The position numbers and the translations under genes are program-made. The notes beneath the pieces are model-generated. The model saw only the letters and a program-made list of their open reading frames with translations, had not been told where the DNA came from and did not search any database. From the NCBI GenBank assembly GCA_031431035.1, contig JANPCR010000182.1, positions 1 to 64,000 on the forward strand: a stretch of DNA of 64,000 nt, in the 5' to 3' direction. This stretch comes from JANYCG01 sp031431035 (GTDB lineage Bacteria > Pseudomonadota > Gammaproteobacteria > Burkholderiales > Burkholderiaceae_C). This document shows, piece after piece, positions 42,705 to 51,947 of the stretch (positions within the stretch are counted from its first letter, which is position 1; each line of letters starts with the position of its first letter).

Positions 42705-43990
42705 AGCGCTTCCCTCTGTTTGATTTCTTTTTCGATGCTTTCCTGAATTTGGCCCCACTTGGCGGCGAACTTGCGGCGGCAAATTTCAAACAGCCCTAAG
42801 CCAACCAGCATCAGCAAGGCTGAACCCAGCCAACTGCCCACGCCTTTTGCATTCAGCGGGGCACCCATGAATTGAAGTTCTGGCCCCAAAGCGGCATTCA
42901 ATTGCAGGTGGTAGGTCATCTCAATCATGGCGGCAGCACCGGCCAGCACCACAAAGGCAGTGACGGTGAGCGCCAGGTAATTGCCCCAAAGCTTCCGCAA
43001 ATGACCAAACATGGCCACCCGAAGGTTCATCATGATCAGTGAGGCCACACCGCCAGGAGCAAACATCACCATGAAAAGAAAAATCAAACCCAGGTACAAC
43101 AGCCAGGCCTTGGTGAACTCTGACAACAACACAAAGGCCAGCACCATCAACACAGCACCAATGATGGGGCCGAAGAAGAACGTTGCACCGCCCAAAAAGG
43201 TGAACAACAAGTAGGCCCCAGAGCGGTAGCCACTGACCACCTCGGAGGTGACGATTTCAAAGTTCAAAGCTGCCAAGCCGCCCGAAATGCCTGCGAAAAA
43301 GGCAGCGACGATGAACGCGATGTAGCGCACCTTTTGCGTGTCGTAGCCGACAAATTCAACCCGCTCCGGGTTGTCGCGCACGGCGTTGAGCATGCGCCCC
43401 AAAGGTGTGCGGGTGAAGGCGAACATCAAGCCAGTGCACACGAAGGTGTAGAGCGCAATTAGGTAGTACAGCTCAATTTGGGGGCCGTAGGTGATGCCAA
43501 AAGCCTTGGCACCCGCCACACGGTTGCCTGAAACGCCCCCTTCACCGCCAAAAAACTCGGGGAACATCAAGGACATGGCCCACACCAGTTCGCCTATGCC
43601 CATGGTGATCATGGCAAACGGGGTTGCAGCTTTTTTGGTGGTGACCCAACCCAATACGATGGCAACCAGCATGCTAGCCAACCCGCCCACGATGGGAATC
43701 AGGCTCACAGGCAAAGGGAAGCCGCCCGTCACCTGATTCAGCGTATGAATCGCCAAAAAGGAGCCCATGCCCGAATAGACCGCATGGCCAAAACTCAACA
43801 TGCCGCCTTGGCCGAGCAAAATGTTGTAGCTCAGGCAGACAATGATGGCAATGCCCATTTGGCTGAGCATGGTGTGGCTCAGGCTGCTGGTGAACACCAT
43901 GGGCACCACCAGCAGCAGCAAGGCAAAGCCTGCCCAAATGAAGAAGCGGCTGGAGTTGAAGGCTTTGGCCTGCACAATTTGAGAAGTCAT
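42701..43990 (-). CDS. livM: ABC transporter permease, LivM type
   Basis: A 429-residue permease with about ten membrane segments. The HAAT motif region GRMLNAVRDNPERVEFVGYDTQKVRYIAFI near 190-220 carries the EAA-like loop. It is larger than usual LivM (about 330), with an extra C-terminal segment (residues 330-429) that includes a cytoplasmic tail rich in Lys/Glu. It overlaps livG by 4 bp and follows livH by 3 bp. Confidence 0.92.
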   Translation of the reverse strand: MTSQIVQAKAFNSSRFFIWAGFALLLLVVPMVFTSSLSHTMLSQMGIAIIVCLSYNILLGQGGMLSFGHAVYSGMGSFLAIHTLNQVTGGFPLPVSLIPIVGGLASMLVAIVLGWVTTKKAATPFAMITMGIGELVWAMSLMFPEFFGGEGGVSGNRVAGAKAFGITYGPQIELYYLIALYTFVCTGLMFAFTRTPLGRMLNAVRDNPERVEFVGYDTQKVRYIAFIVAAFFAGISGGLAALNFEIVTSEVVSGYRSGAYLLFTFLGGATFFFGPIIGAVLMVLAFVLLSEFTKAWLLYLGLIFLFMVMFAPGGVASLIMMNLRVAMFGHLRKLWGNYLALTVTAFVVLAGAAAMIEMTYHLQLNAALGPELQFMGAPLNAKGVGSWLGSALLMLVGLGLFEICRRKFAAKWGQIQESIEKEIKQREAL

Positions 43991-43993
43991 GCC

Positions 43994-44941
43994 TCAGCCC
44001 TCCCGCTTTCCGAGCAAGCCTTTGGGTCTGAAAATTAAAATCAGAACCAACAGCAGATAGGGCAAGATGGGTGCGACTTGGCTGATTTTGAGTTTCCACA
44101 ATGCGTAGCCAAATGTCGATGGAGACAGCATGATTCCCACGGTTTGCAGCGCGGACTGGACGGAAGCGTCAATCGCAACCGCAAAGGTCTGCAAAATGCC
44201 GATCAGCAGCGATGCCAAAAATGCCCCCGCCAGCGAGCCCATACCACCCACTACAACCACCACAAAAATAACGCCACCGACCGAGAATGCCATACTGGGT
44301 TCGGTCACGTAGGCATTGCCACCAATCACCCCGGCCAAACCCGCCAGAGCGCAGCCGCCGCCAAACACCATCATGAACACACGCGGCACGTTGTGGCCTA
44401 GCGCTTCAACCGTTTCAGGGTGCGTCAGGGCGGCCTGAATGACCAGCCCAATGCGGGTGCGGGTGAGCAAAAGCCAAATCGCCAACAGCATCAGCAGTGC
44501 GACCAACATCATGAAGGCGCGGTAGATGGGAAACTGGGTGCCGAACAAAGTGAATAAGGGGCCGTCCAGCGCCACAGGAACACGGTAATCGACCGAACTG
44601 CGGCCCCAAACCAGTTGTACCAATTCCAAAATGATGTAGCTCAAGCCAAAGGTAATCAGCAATTCGGGTACATGGCCAAACTTGTGCACGCGGCGCAGGC
44701 AATAGCGTTCAAACAAGGCCCCCAAAACGCCCACCAAAAGCGGCGCTATCAAAAGGGCCGGCCAAAAGCCGACCACTGACGTGATGGTGTACGCAAAATA
44801 GGCTCCCACCATGTAAAAGGAGGCGTGCGCGAAATTCAGTACGCCCATCATGCTGAAAATCAGCGTGAGCCCCGAGCTAAGCATGAACAGCAACAGCCCA
44901 TAGCTGATGCCGTTCAAAAGTGAGATGGTGTAGAACTCCAT
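43994..44941 (-). CDS. livH: ABC transporter permease, LivH type
   Basis: A 315-residue permease with eight or so membrane segments. MEFYTISLLNGISYGLLLFMLSSGLTLIFSMMGVLNFAHASFYMVGAY contains the NFAHGxxxMxGAY HAAT signature (NFAHASFYMVGAY). EAA-like loop around ALGHNVPRVFMMVFG. ATG at 44941 chosen over the upstream frame to 45037, because family members begin with the MEFY.. type start. Confidence 0.93.
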   Translation of the reverse strand: MEFYTISLLNGISYGLLLFMLSSGLTLIFSMMGVLNFAHASFYMVGAYFAYTITSVVGFWPALLIAPLLVGVLGALFERYCLRRVHKFGHVPELLITFGLSYIILELVQLVWGRSSVDYRVPVALDGPLFTLFGTQFPIYRAFMMLVALLMLLAIWLLLTRTRIGLVIQAALTHPETVEALGHNVPRVFMMVFGGGCALAGLAGVIGGNAYVTEPSMAFSVGGVIFVVVVVGGMGSLAGAFLASLLIGILQTFAVAIDASVQSALQTVGIMLSPSTFGYALWKLKISQVAPILPYLLLVLILIFRPKGLLGKREG

Positions 44942-45134
44942 GGCGTCCCCGTGGCTTGGTGATTCAATGTTGAATTGGCCATGCTGGAATTGACCATGCC
45001 TAGGCGACAACCGCAAAAACCGCAGACAGGGGAACAAACTTTTGGTTTGAACCCCGTCTGGTGTTGGCTTGACTCAGTCCGTGAGCGCGAATATAACGCG
45101 ATTAGAACGTGAATACTGCGTGATTAGGGAGTGA

Positions 45135-46370
45135 TTACGCAGGACGCTTCATTTGGCAGCTCGTCGGTGTGCTGGCCACATAAGGGTCCATTTGCTTGAT
45201 CGGGACGAAGGTATAGCCCGTGTTTTCCACGCTGTAAGGGCTTTTTTTGTCCACTTTTTGCCATTTGGTGACAAACATCGACTGTTGCAATTGGTGGTCT
45301 GACTTGCGCATTTGAACTTCACCAGCGAAGCTCTTGATGCTCAAGCCTTCCATGGCCTTGGCCACTTTGACTGCATTGGTCGACTTGGCACTGGCCATGG
45401 CCGCGCCCAGCAGGTTGATACCGTTCAGGGTGGCGAAGGTGTAGTAGTCGTCGTTGAACTTTTTCTTGAATTCCGCGCCCATTGCGCCTAAATCACCTGT
45501 GTGGTTGGAGTGGCCATAGGCAATCACATACACCTCGCTGTCGCCACCCGCCGCCAAGGCGGTTGGGGTGCCGGTGACGCCCGCGTAGTAGGTGTACATC
45601 GGCAGTTTCAGGCCAGCGTCGTTCAGGGCTTTGACCAGCAAGGTCAGGTCCGCGCCCCAGTTGCCGGTGACGATGGTGTCAGCGCCAGATTGCTTGATTT
45701 TGGCAACGTAAGGGGCAAAGTCTTTGACCTGACCAATAGGGTGAAGGTCTTCACCCACAATCTTCACGTCAGGGCGCTTGTTGGAAATGCCTTCTTTGAA
45801 GTAACGGGCAACTTGCTGTCCGTGAGAATAATTTTGGTTGAGCAAGTACACGTTTTTGACCTTGGGCTGGTCTTTCATGAACGTCGTCAGCGCTTCCATC
45901 TTCATGGTGGTGTCTGCGTCCAGACGGAAATGCCAGTAATCGCACTTTTCGTTAGTCAAAGCGGGATCCACGGCCGCATAGTTCAAAAATACGACCTCTT
46001 TGCCTGGGTTGCGTTCGTTGTGCTTTGCGACCGCATCAGACAGCGCCAAGGCTGCGCCCGAACCATTGCCTTGAGTGATGTAACGAAAGCCCTGGTCGAC
46101 AGCGGCTTTGAGCGTGTTCAAGCTCTCTTGCGGCGAGCCTTTGTTATCAAAACCCGTGACTTCAAACTTGACGCCCGCTGGGTTTTTGGCGCCGCTGAAG
46201 CGCTCTGCCACAAACTGCCAGCTTTTGAGCTGGTTTTGGCCCACATTGGCAAACGGGCCAGACAGCGGGTCGATGAAGGCAATTTTGACCGTCTCGCCGG
46301 ATTGGGCGTGAGCAAAACCGGCACAGGCCAAAGTGGCTGAGACGGCAATTAATTTGGCAGCAAACTTCAT
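45135..46370 (-). CDS. ABC transporter periplasmic binding protein
   Basis: A 411-residue type-1 periplasmic binding protein with a Sec signal (MKFAAKLIAVSATLACAGFAHAQ, cleavage after AHA). It belongs to the Leu/Ile/Val-binding superfamily (IAFIDPLSGPFANVGQNQLKSWQFVAERF, ITQGNGSGAALALSDAV). Two Cys in NEKCDYWHF and PTSCQMK could pair. The ligand cannot be read from sequence. Given the neighbours it may be a carboxylic acid or branched-chain-derived compound (inference). The longer frame to 46463 is not credible. Confidence 0.92.
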   Translation of the reverse strand: MKFAAKLIAVSATLACAGFAHAQSGETVKIAFIDPLSGPFANVGQNQLKSWQFVAERFSGAKNPAGVKFEVTGFDNKGSPQESLNTLKAAVDQGFRYITQGNGSGAALALSDAVAKHNERNPGKEVVFLNYAAVDPALTNEKCDYWHFRLDADTTMKMEALTTFMKDQPKVKNVYLLNQNYSHGQQVARYFKEGISNKRPDVKIVGEDLHPIGQVKDFAPYVAKIKQSGADTIVTGNWGADLTLLVKALNDAGLKLPMYTYYAGVTGTPTALAAGGDSEVYVIAYGHSNHTGDLGAMGAEFKKKFNDDYYTFATLNGINLLGAAMASAKSTNAVKVAKAMEGLSIKSFAGEVQMRKSDHQLQQSMFVTKWQKVDKKSPYSVENTGYTFVPIKQMDPYVASTPTSCQMKRPA

Positions 46371-46541
46371 GTCATGAGTCCTAAGGAAAAAGTAAGTGGG
46401 AGAAAAAGTGAGAGAGTAGGCGAAGAACTGCGCAAGCCTAACGGAACTTGTGCAGTGCAACAACAGGGCTTGCCCTAGCCGCTATCACCCAAGTGACTTG
46501 CGGACTGACTGCGCTGCCCACTCGCTGTCATTGGGCGCGAC

Positions 46542-48173
46542 TCAAACACCAGGTAGTTTGTAATCCTTCAAGGACTCACGCAGCTTCATTTTTTGCATTT
46601 TCCCTGTGGCGCCTAAGGGAATGGCATCGACAAACACCACGTCGTCGGGGATTTGAAACTTGGCCGTTTTGCCTTCGAAAAATTGCAGTATTTCAGCGCG
46701 CGACACCTCAGCCCCTGGCTTTTTAACGACCGCAATGATGGGGCGCTCGTCCCACTTGGGGTGCTTCATGCCAATGCAGGCGGCCATGGCCACAGCGGGG
46801 TGCGCCATGGCAATGTTTTCAACATCGATGGAGCTGATCCACTCGCCACCCGACTTGATCACGTCTTTGCTTCGGTCGGTGATCTGCAAATAGCCATCTT
46901 CGTCAATCGTGCCGACGTCACCCGTCGGGAACCAACCGCCTGCCACCAGGGGCGAGCCGCCCTCTTGCTTGAAGTATTGATCGATGATCCACGGCCCTTT
47001 GACCAGCAAATCGCCAGAGGTTTTGCCGTCCCACGGCAGTTCGGTGCCATCGGGGTCGACGATTTTCATGTCCACGCCAAAGACCGCCCTGCCCTGTTTC
47101 AGCCGAACTTTCATTTTGTCGGCGGCGTCCATTGGCAAATGCTTGTTTTTGAGCGTGCACACCGTGCCTAGCGGCGACATTTCGGTCATGCCCCAGGCGT
47201 GCAACACTTCAACACCATAGTCGTCGTTGAACGCAGAAATCATGGCCGGTGGGCACGCCGAGCCGCCAATCACCGTGCGTTTCAGGGTTGAAAAGCGCAA
47301 ACCGCCCGCCTGCATGTGGCCCAGCATCATTTGCCAAACTGTCGGCACACCAGCCGCAAAGCTGACTTTTTCGCCTTCAATCAATTCAAAAATCGACTTG
47401 CCGTCCATCGCAGGGCCTGGGAACACCAGTTTGGCCCCGGTCATGGCTGCTGAATACGGCAGACCCCAGGCGTTGACGTGAAACATCGGCACGACCGGCA
47501 AAATGCAGTCGCGTGCGCTCATGCTCAAGGCGTCTGGTAACGCCCCAGCCAAGGCGTGCAGCATGGTGGAGCGGTGGCTGTACAGCGCAGCTTTGGGGTT
47601 GCCCGTGGTGCCGCTGGTGTAGCACATGCTGGACGCCGAATTTTCATCAAAGGTGGGCCAGGTGTAGGTAGCAGGCTGTTTGCCCATCCAGGCTTCGTAA
47701 CTCATCAAGCCGGGTATGCCGGTGTCAGCAGGCAGTTTGTCGGCATCGCACAGCGCAATGTAGTGTTTGATGGTGGTGCAGCGGCTGAAAATGGCTTTGA
47801 CAATTGGCAAAAAGCTCATGTCAAAACACAGCACCGAGTCTTCGGCGTGGTTGGCAATCCACACCACTTGGTCGGGGTGCAAACGCGGGTTCAGGGTGTG
47901 CAACACACGGCCCGAGCCGCTCACGCCAAAGTAAAGCTCCAAGTGGCGGTAGCCGTTCCAGGCCAAGGTGGCGACCCGGCTGCCAAATTGCAATTGCATG
48001 GCGTCCAGCGCATTGGCCACCTGACGCGAGCGCGAGGCGACTTGTCTGTAGGTGTAGCGATGAATATCGCCCTCAACCCGGCGCGAGACGATTTCGCCCT
48101 CGCCGTGGTGGCGATCTGCGTGCTCGATCAAACTTGAGATGAGTAACTGTTGACTCTGCATTAACCCCAGCAT
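46542..48173 (-). CDS. AMP-forming long-chain fatty acid-CoA ligase (class I adenylate-forming)
   Basis: A 543-residue acyl-CoA ligase. P-loop-like AMP motif SMCYTSGTTGNPKAALYSHRS near 190, NAWGLPYSA, HAWGMTEMSPLG near 320, and DRSKDVIKSGGEWISSID near 430 with the catalytic Lys (LGATGKMQKMKLR) near 530. Activates a carboxylate with ATP and CoA. The ATG at 48173 (MLGLMQSQQLL) is used; a Met at 48161 is also possible. Together with the importer and the oxidation genes it completes an uptake-activation-beta-oxidation set. Confidence 0.92.
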   Translation of the reverse strand: MLGLMQSQQLLISSLIEHADRHHGEGEIVSRRVEGDIHRYTYRQVASRSRQVANALDAMQLQFGSRVATLAWNGYRHLELYFGVSGSGRVLHTLNPRLHPDQVVWIANHAEDSVLCFDMSFLPIVKAIFSRCTTIKHYIALCDADKLPADTGIPGLMSYEAWMGKQPATYTWPTFDENSASSMCYTSGTTGNPKAALYSHRSTMLHALAGALPDALSMSARDCILPVVPMFHVNAWGLPYSAAMTGAKLVFPGPAMDGKSIFELIEGEKVSFAAGVPTVWQMMLGHMQAGGLRFSTLKRTVIGGSACPPAMISAFNDDYGVEVLHAWGMTEMSPLGTVCTLKNKHLPMDAADKMKVRLKQGRAVFGVDMKIVDPDGTELPWDGKTSGDLLVKGPWIIDQYFKQEGGSPLVAGGWFPTGDVGTIDEDGYLQITDRSKDVIKSGGEWISSIDVENIAMAHPAVAMAACIGMKHPKWDERPIIAVVKKPGAEVSRAEILQFFEGKTAKFQIPDDVVFVDAIPLGATGKMQKMKLRESLKDYKLPGV

Positions 48174-48254
48174 CGGTAAGCTCCTGTTGATTTGGTTGGC
48201 CGCAAGAATACCGCAGACCGCGCCAGTCGCAAGAATTTGCGGGACAATCTTTTG

Positions 48255-49910
48255 ATGACCAATGCCCTTCTCGACCCGCATTCAAGCCCCCTTTCAGTTA
48301 TTGCCGATAACCAAGCGCCGACCCCATCGGTCGCCAATGCCGCAGGCGCAAGCGTCTTGGCGGTCGATCCGCTTTACGACATTGGCCTGCCGTGGATCAA
48401 TGAATTCGCCAAGCTCGGCCCGCCGTTCACCACCGAACTGTCGCCAGAACCCCTGCCCGCGCCTTACTGGGTGGGGCAAAGCCGCCAAGTCGCACATTGG
48501 CTGGGGCTGGACGCCGTGCACCTTCAATCGCCGCAGTTGCTGAATGCCCTGAGTGGCAATGCCCAATTGGCCGGGTCGCGCCCTTTGGCCAGCGTTTACA
48601 GCGGCCACCAGTTTGGCCAGTGGGCTGGGCAACTGGGCGATGGGCGTGCCATTTTGCTGGGCGAAGTGGCGCATTCTGACGACGCCAGTTCGACCGCTGG
48701 GTTTGAAACCCAGCTCAATGGCGAGGGATTAGAGATCCAGCTCAAAGGCGCTGGGCGCACGCCGTATTCGCGCATGGGCGATGGGCGGGCGGTGCTGCGA
48801 TCCAGCATTCGCGAGTTTTTGTGCAGTGAAGCCATGCACGGGCTGGGCATTGCCACCTCGCGGGCGCTGTGCATCACCGGGTCCGACGCGCGGGTGCTGC
48901 GTGAAGAGCTTGAAACCGCCGCCGTCGTGACCCGCATTGCGCCCAGTTTCATCCGGTTTGGACATTTTGAGCATTTCTCGCACAGCGATCAGCACGATCA
49001 GCTGAAAGTTTTGGCCGATTACGTGATCGAGCGCTATTACCCTGAGTGCATGGCGACTGATAAATTCAACGCCAACCCCTACGCGGCTTTCCTCGAAAAA
49101 GTGAGCGAAAGAACCGCCCGCACCCTGGCGCTGTGGCAGTCCGTCGGCTTTTGCCATGGCGTGATGAACACCGACAACATGAGCATTCTGGGTTTGACGA
49201 TTGACTATGGCCCGTTTCAGTTTTTAGACGCCTATGTGCCCAGCCACATTTGCAACCACAGCGACACGGGTGGCCGCTATGCCTTCAACAAACAGCCCAA
49301 TATTGCCTATTGGAATTTGTACGCGTTGGGCCAAGCCTTGCTGCCTTTGATTGGCGAACAGGAGCTCGCGATTGCCGCGCTGGAGTCGTACAAAACGGTC
49401 TTTCCCCAAGCGTTTGAAGCCCAAATGCGCGCCAAACTGGGCTTGCCCGATGTGCAAAACGGCGACCGCGAGCTAATTGAATCCACCCTGAAACTCCTGG
49501 CCAAAGACGCTGTGGATTACACGATTTTTTGGCGGCGGCTGTCAAATTTTGTGAGCAGTACCGCAGGCCAATCCGGGGCGTTGGGTGCAATTGACCCCAT
49601 CGACCCAGTTCGCGACCTGTTTTTGAACCGGGCTGATTTTGATGGGTGGCTGCAAACCTATTCAGCCCGCCTTGCCGACCTGAACCGGGCTGATGTAGCC
49701 GCGCTGATGCTCAAATCCAACCCGAAATTCGTTTTGCGCAACCATTTGGGCGAGCAGGCCATTCGAGCTGCCAAAACCAAAGATTTCAGCAATTTAGCCA
49801 CCTTGCAAAAGCTGCTGGAGTCACCGTTTGATGAACACCCCGGTTTTGAAGCCTTCGCCGACTTTCCGCCGGATTGGGCGTCGGGGATTGAAATCAGCTG
49901 CTCGTCTTGA
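48255..49910 (+). CDS. selO: SelO/YdiU protein adenylyltransferase (pseudokinase fold)
   Basis: A 551-residue SelO. This kinase-like fold transfers AMP from ATP to Ser/Thr/Tyr of redox proteins. Diagnostic block GRTPYSRMGDGRAVLRSSIREFLCSEAMHGLGI is near 177-209, FGHFEHFSHSDQHDQLKVLADYVI near 236, FCHGVMNTDNMSILGLTIDYGPFQFLD near 300 with the metal-binding Asp/Asn. No C-terminal selenocysteine or Cys-Ser-Ser as in human SelO, except the chain ends ..ISCSS, a weak parallel. Divergent from the acyl-CoA ligase (82-bp gap). Confidence 0.93.
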   Translation: MTNALLDPHSSPLSVIADNQAPTPSVANAAGASVLAVDPLYDIGLPWINEFAKLGPPFTTELSPEPLPAPYWVGQSRQVAHWLGLDAVHLQSPQLLNALSGNAQLAGSRPLASVYSGHQFGQWAGQLGDGRAILLGEVAHSDDASSTAGFETQLNGEGLEIQLKGAGRTPYSRMGDGRAVLRSSIREFLCSEAMHGLGIATSRALCITGSDARVLREELETAAVVTRIAPSFIRFGHFEHFSHSDQHDQLKVLADYVIERYYPECMATDKFNANPYAAFLEKVSERTARTLALWQSVGFCHGVMNTDNMSILGLTIDYGPFQFLDAYVPSHICNHSDTGGRYAFNKQPNIAYWNLYALGQALLPLIGEQELAIAALESYKTVFPQAFEAQMRAKLGLPDVQNGDRELIESTLKLLAKDAVDYTIFWRRLSNFVSSTAGQSGALGAIDPIDPVRDLFLNRADFDGWLQTYSARLADLNRADVAALMLKSNPKFVLRNHLGEQAIRAAKTKDFSNLATLQKLLESPFDEHPGFEAFADFPPDWASGIEISCSS

Positions 49911-49930
49911 GGGCTTTTGTCAAAAACCAC

Positions 49931-50052
49931 TTAAATTTACTACAATTGTGGTAAATTTGGGTCAAAATCGGCATTTTTTTCAAATATATGAACAAAAAGT
50001 GCCTCTAGCTCTCTGATTTATTCAATAGTTTGCTATTATTTTAATAGTAAAT
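49931..50052 (+). repeat. AT-rich modular palindromic element, copy D
   Basis: Third hairpin type: AAATTTACTACAATTGTGG.. closes with TAAATTT (49932-49957). Then a spacer with CAAATATATGAACAAAAAGTG, the core CCTCTAGCTCTCT (50002-50014, last base changed) and TTTGCTATTATTTTAATAGTAAA. It lies between convergent selO and the GNAT gene and may terminate both. Confidence 0.8.
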
Positions 50053-50086
50053 TGCAGCGAAGCAACCTGAAATTTGACCCGCCCAT

Positions 50087-50671
50087 TCACAAATTCGCCG
50101 CCAATTTGACCACCAACGTCTCGTCCAGCGGGTCAAATTCAAACAGCGCCGCCTGTTGCGAATTGGCAGCCTCAAAGCCCAGCTTGGTCAACAAGCCCAT
50201 TGACCTGACATTGCGAGTTTTCAGCGCCGCCACAAAAGTGTGAACGCCGTAGCTTTCCACCAGCTCGAGTAGCATCAAGCCAACGGCGGCATAGCCCAAT
50301 CCTTGACGCCAAAAGCGGCTGGAAAACTCGTAAGCCACATAAGCCGCGCCCGATTGCAAAACCGTCGATTGCACGTAGCCGGTCAATTCGCCCTTGACGC
50401 CTTCCTTCATGTCGCCCATCGCGTCGCCTTTCACCTCGCGGCTCAATTCGACATTCGGCAAGCGAACCACCCAGTTCAGCCACTGCTCGGTGCCATCGGG
50501 CGACCAACGACTCTCTCTGCGCCGCAAACCCGCCTCCAGCAGCTCAAGAGACGGTGGCGGCACGCCTTCAAACTCGTAAATGGCAGGGTCGCACATCACG
50601 ACAAACATCTCTGGCGCGTGGGCCGCCACCTGGGGTTCTAGCGTGCAACGGGGCGATTGCAGGGTTTTCAT
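50087..50671 (-). CDS. GNAT acetyltransferase (RimJ/RimL-like)
   Basis: A 194-residue acetyltransferase. LQSPRCTLEPQVAAHAPEMFVVMCDPAIYEFEG start, TGYVQSTVLQSGAAYVAYEFSSRFWRQGLGYAAVGLMLLELVES near 115-158 with the acetyl-CoA-binding R/QGxGxA motif as RQGLGYAA. It is probably a protein N-terminal or antibiotic-type acetyltransferase; substrate unknown. ATG at 50671 overlaps the LysE gene stop by 4 bp (ATGA). Confidence 0.87.
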   Translation of the reverse strand: MKTLQSPRCTLEPQVAAHAPEMFVVMCDPAIYEFEGVPPPSLELLEAGLRRRESRWSPDGTEQWLNWVVRLPNVELSREVKGDAMGDMKEGVKGELTGYVQSTVLQSGAAYVAYEFSSRFWRQGLGYAAVGLMLLELVESYGVHTFVAALKTRNVRSMGLLTKLGFEAANSQQAALFEFDPLDETLVVKLAANL

Positions 50672-51306
50672 GCGTCTGAGCTTGCCCAGCCTTCGCGCCG
50701 CGCCAAGGCCAGGTAGCCACCCAAGCCGATCAGGGTGACGCCAGACACCCGCGTCAGCAGGCGGGCGCGGGTGGCGCGAACTGTTTCTGATTGCAGCAGG
50801 CGACCGGCTGCAAACACTGCCAGCACATCCACTGCCGTGTTGAGGAACACGCAAAAGCTGCCCATGGCGAGAAGCTGGGGAATCAGCGGCAGGGACGGGG
50901 ACGTGAACTGCGGCAAAAATGCAAGAAAGAACAGCGCTGTTTTGACATTCAAAGCTTCTACGACGATGCCTTCCCAGAGGGCGCGGCGGGGGCCTTGCGA
51001 GGCGACCTGGATGGAATTCCCAGCCTGCTTTTGGCTCAACAACATGCGAAACCCGAGATACAGCAGGTAGGCAGCACCCACGTATTTCACCAAATTGAAC
51101 GCCATGGCAGACTGCGCGATCAGCAGCGACAAGCCCAAAACCGCTGCAAGCACATGCAGCATGCCGCCCACCGCTGTGCCCAGGCAGGACGCCAGCCCCT
51201 CGTTGCGGCCACCTGCGACTGTTCGGGCAATGACATAGGCGATGCCCGGCCCCGGTGTGACGGCCAAAACAACTGACGCAATGAGAAATGTGATGAAAGG
51301 TGTCAT
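50668..51306 (-). CDS. LysE/RhtB-family amino acid exporter
   Basis: A 212-residue protein with six predicted membrane segments. TPGPGIAYVIARTVAGGRNEGLASCLGTAVGGMLHVLAAVLG near 15-58 is the LysE/RhtB signature. Exports amino acids or homoserine-like compounds; substrate unknown. Divergent from msrB (164-bp gap). Overlaps the GNAT gene. Confidence 0.9.
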   Translation of the reverse strand: MTPFITFLIASVVLAVTPGPGIAYVIARTVAGGRNEGLASCLGTAVGGMLHVLAAVLGLSLLIAQSAMAFNLVKYVGAAYLLYLGFRMLLSQKQAGNSIQVASQGPRRALWEGIVVEALNVKTALFFLAFLPQFTSPSLPLIPQLLAMGSFCVFLNTAVDVLAVFAAGRLLQSETVRATRARLLTRVSGVTLIGLGGYLALARREGWASSDA

Positions 51307-51470
51307 GGTTTTTAGATAGGGCCGACGCTTAAATTGAACCCGGCTTCGCCAGTTTGGGTCTCAGTTGAGCGCTAATGGCCTGCTATTGGCCTGAAAGTTG
51401 CCTCGCGATTGGCAATTCTGCACCATCGCCAGCCGATTTCAAGGACTTCAAAACCTGAGAAAATACGCCC

Positions 51471-51884
51471 ATGACCTACAAAATTGAAAAAACTGATGCC
51501 GAGTGGAAGGCCTTGCTCACGGCCAAGGGCGCTGAGCCACTGGCATTTGACGTGACGCGGCATGAATTGACCGAACGAGCGTTCAGCGGGCGGCTGGCGG
51601 ACATCAAGGCGGCAGGAACCTACCAGTGCATCTGTTGCTCAAAGCCGCTGTTTGATGCGTCGTCCAAATTTGATTCAGGAACCGGCTGGCCGAGCTATTT
51701 TCAGCCCATCAAGCCGGACGCCATAGGCACCAAAGTAGACGGCATGCTGTGGATGAAGCGCACCGAGGTGCACTGCGCAGACTGCGGTGCGCATCTAGGC
51801 CACGTGTTTGAAGACGGCCCTGCGCCCACCGGCTTGCGCTATTGCATGAATTCGGCGTCGCTTGAATTCAAAGCAGAAGTATGA
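51471..51884 (+). CDS. msrB: Peptide-methionine (R)-S-oxide reductase
   Basis: A 137-residue MsrB. Zinc Cys pairs in CICCSKPLF near 47 and CADCGAHLGHVFEDG near 98, and the catalytic Cys in RYCMNSASLEF near 127. FDSGTGWPSYFQPI near 60 is diagnostic. Reduces Met-R-oxide in proteins. First gene of the msrB-yciB-bolA-ppiC array. Confidence 0.95.
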   Translation: MTYKIEKTDAEWKALLTAKGAEPLAFDVTRHELTERAFSGRLADIKAAGTYQCICCSKPLFDASSKFDSGTGWPSYFQPIKPDAIGTKVDGMLWMKRTEVHCADCGAHLGHVFEDGPAPTGLRYCMNSASLEFKAEV

Positions 51885-51885
51885 C

Positions 51886-51938
51886 CCCCACGCTTGTCGC
51901 TTCGCGTACTGCGCTGCCCCCCGAGGGGGCCGCTTTTT
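51886..51938 (+). terminator. GC-rich dispersed repeat acting as terminator of msrB
   Basis: CCCCACGCTTGTCGCTTCGC leads into GCGCTGCCCCCCGAGGGGGC, a strong stem (51915-51930), followed by CGCTTTTT. This is a rho-independent terminator shape. The left part repeats in inverted form at 41856-41933 and 32877-32908. yciB starts 10 bp after the T-run, so msrB and yciB may be separated transcriptionally. Confidence 0.65.
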
Positions 51939-51947
51939 AGCTAAATT

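Noticed and set aside
49891..49910. C-terminal CSS of selO as a selenocysteine-like site
   Set aside because: The last residues are SCSS from ordinary codons; no in-frame TGA readthrough context or SECIS-like stem was seen.
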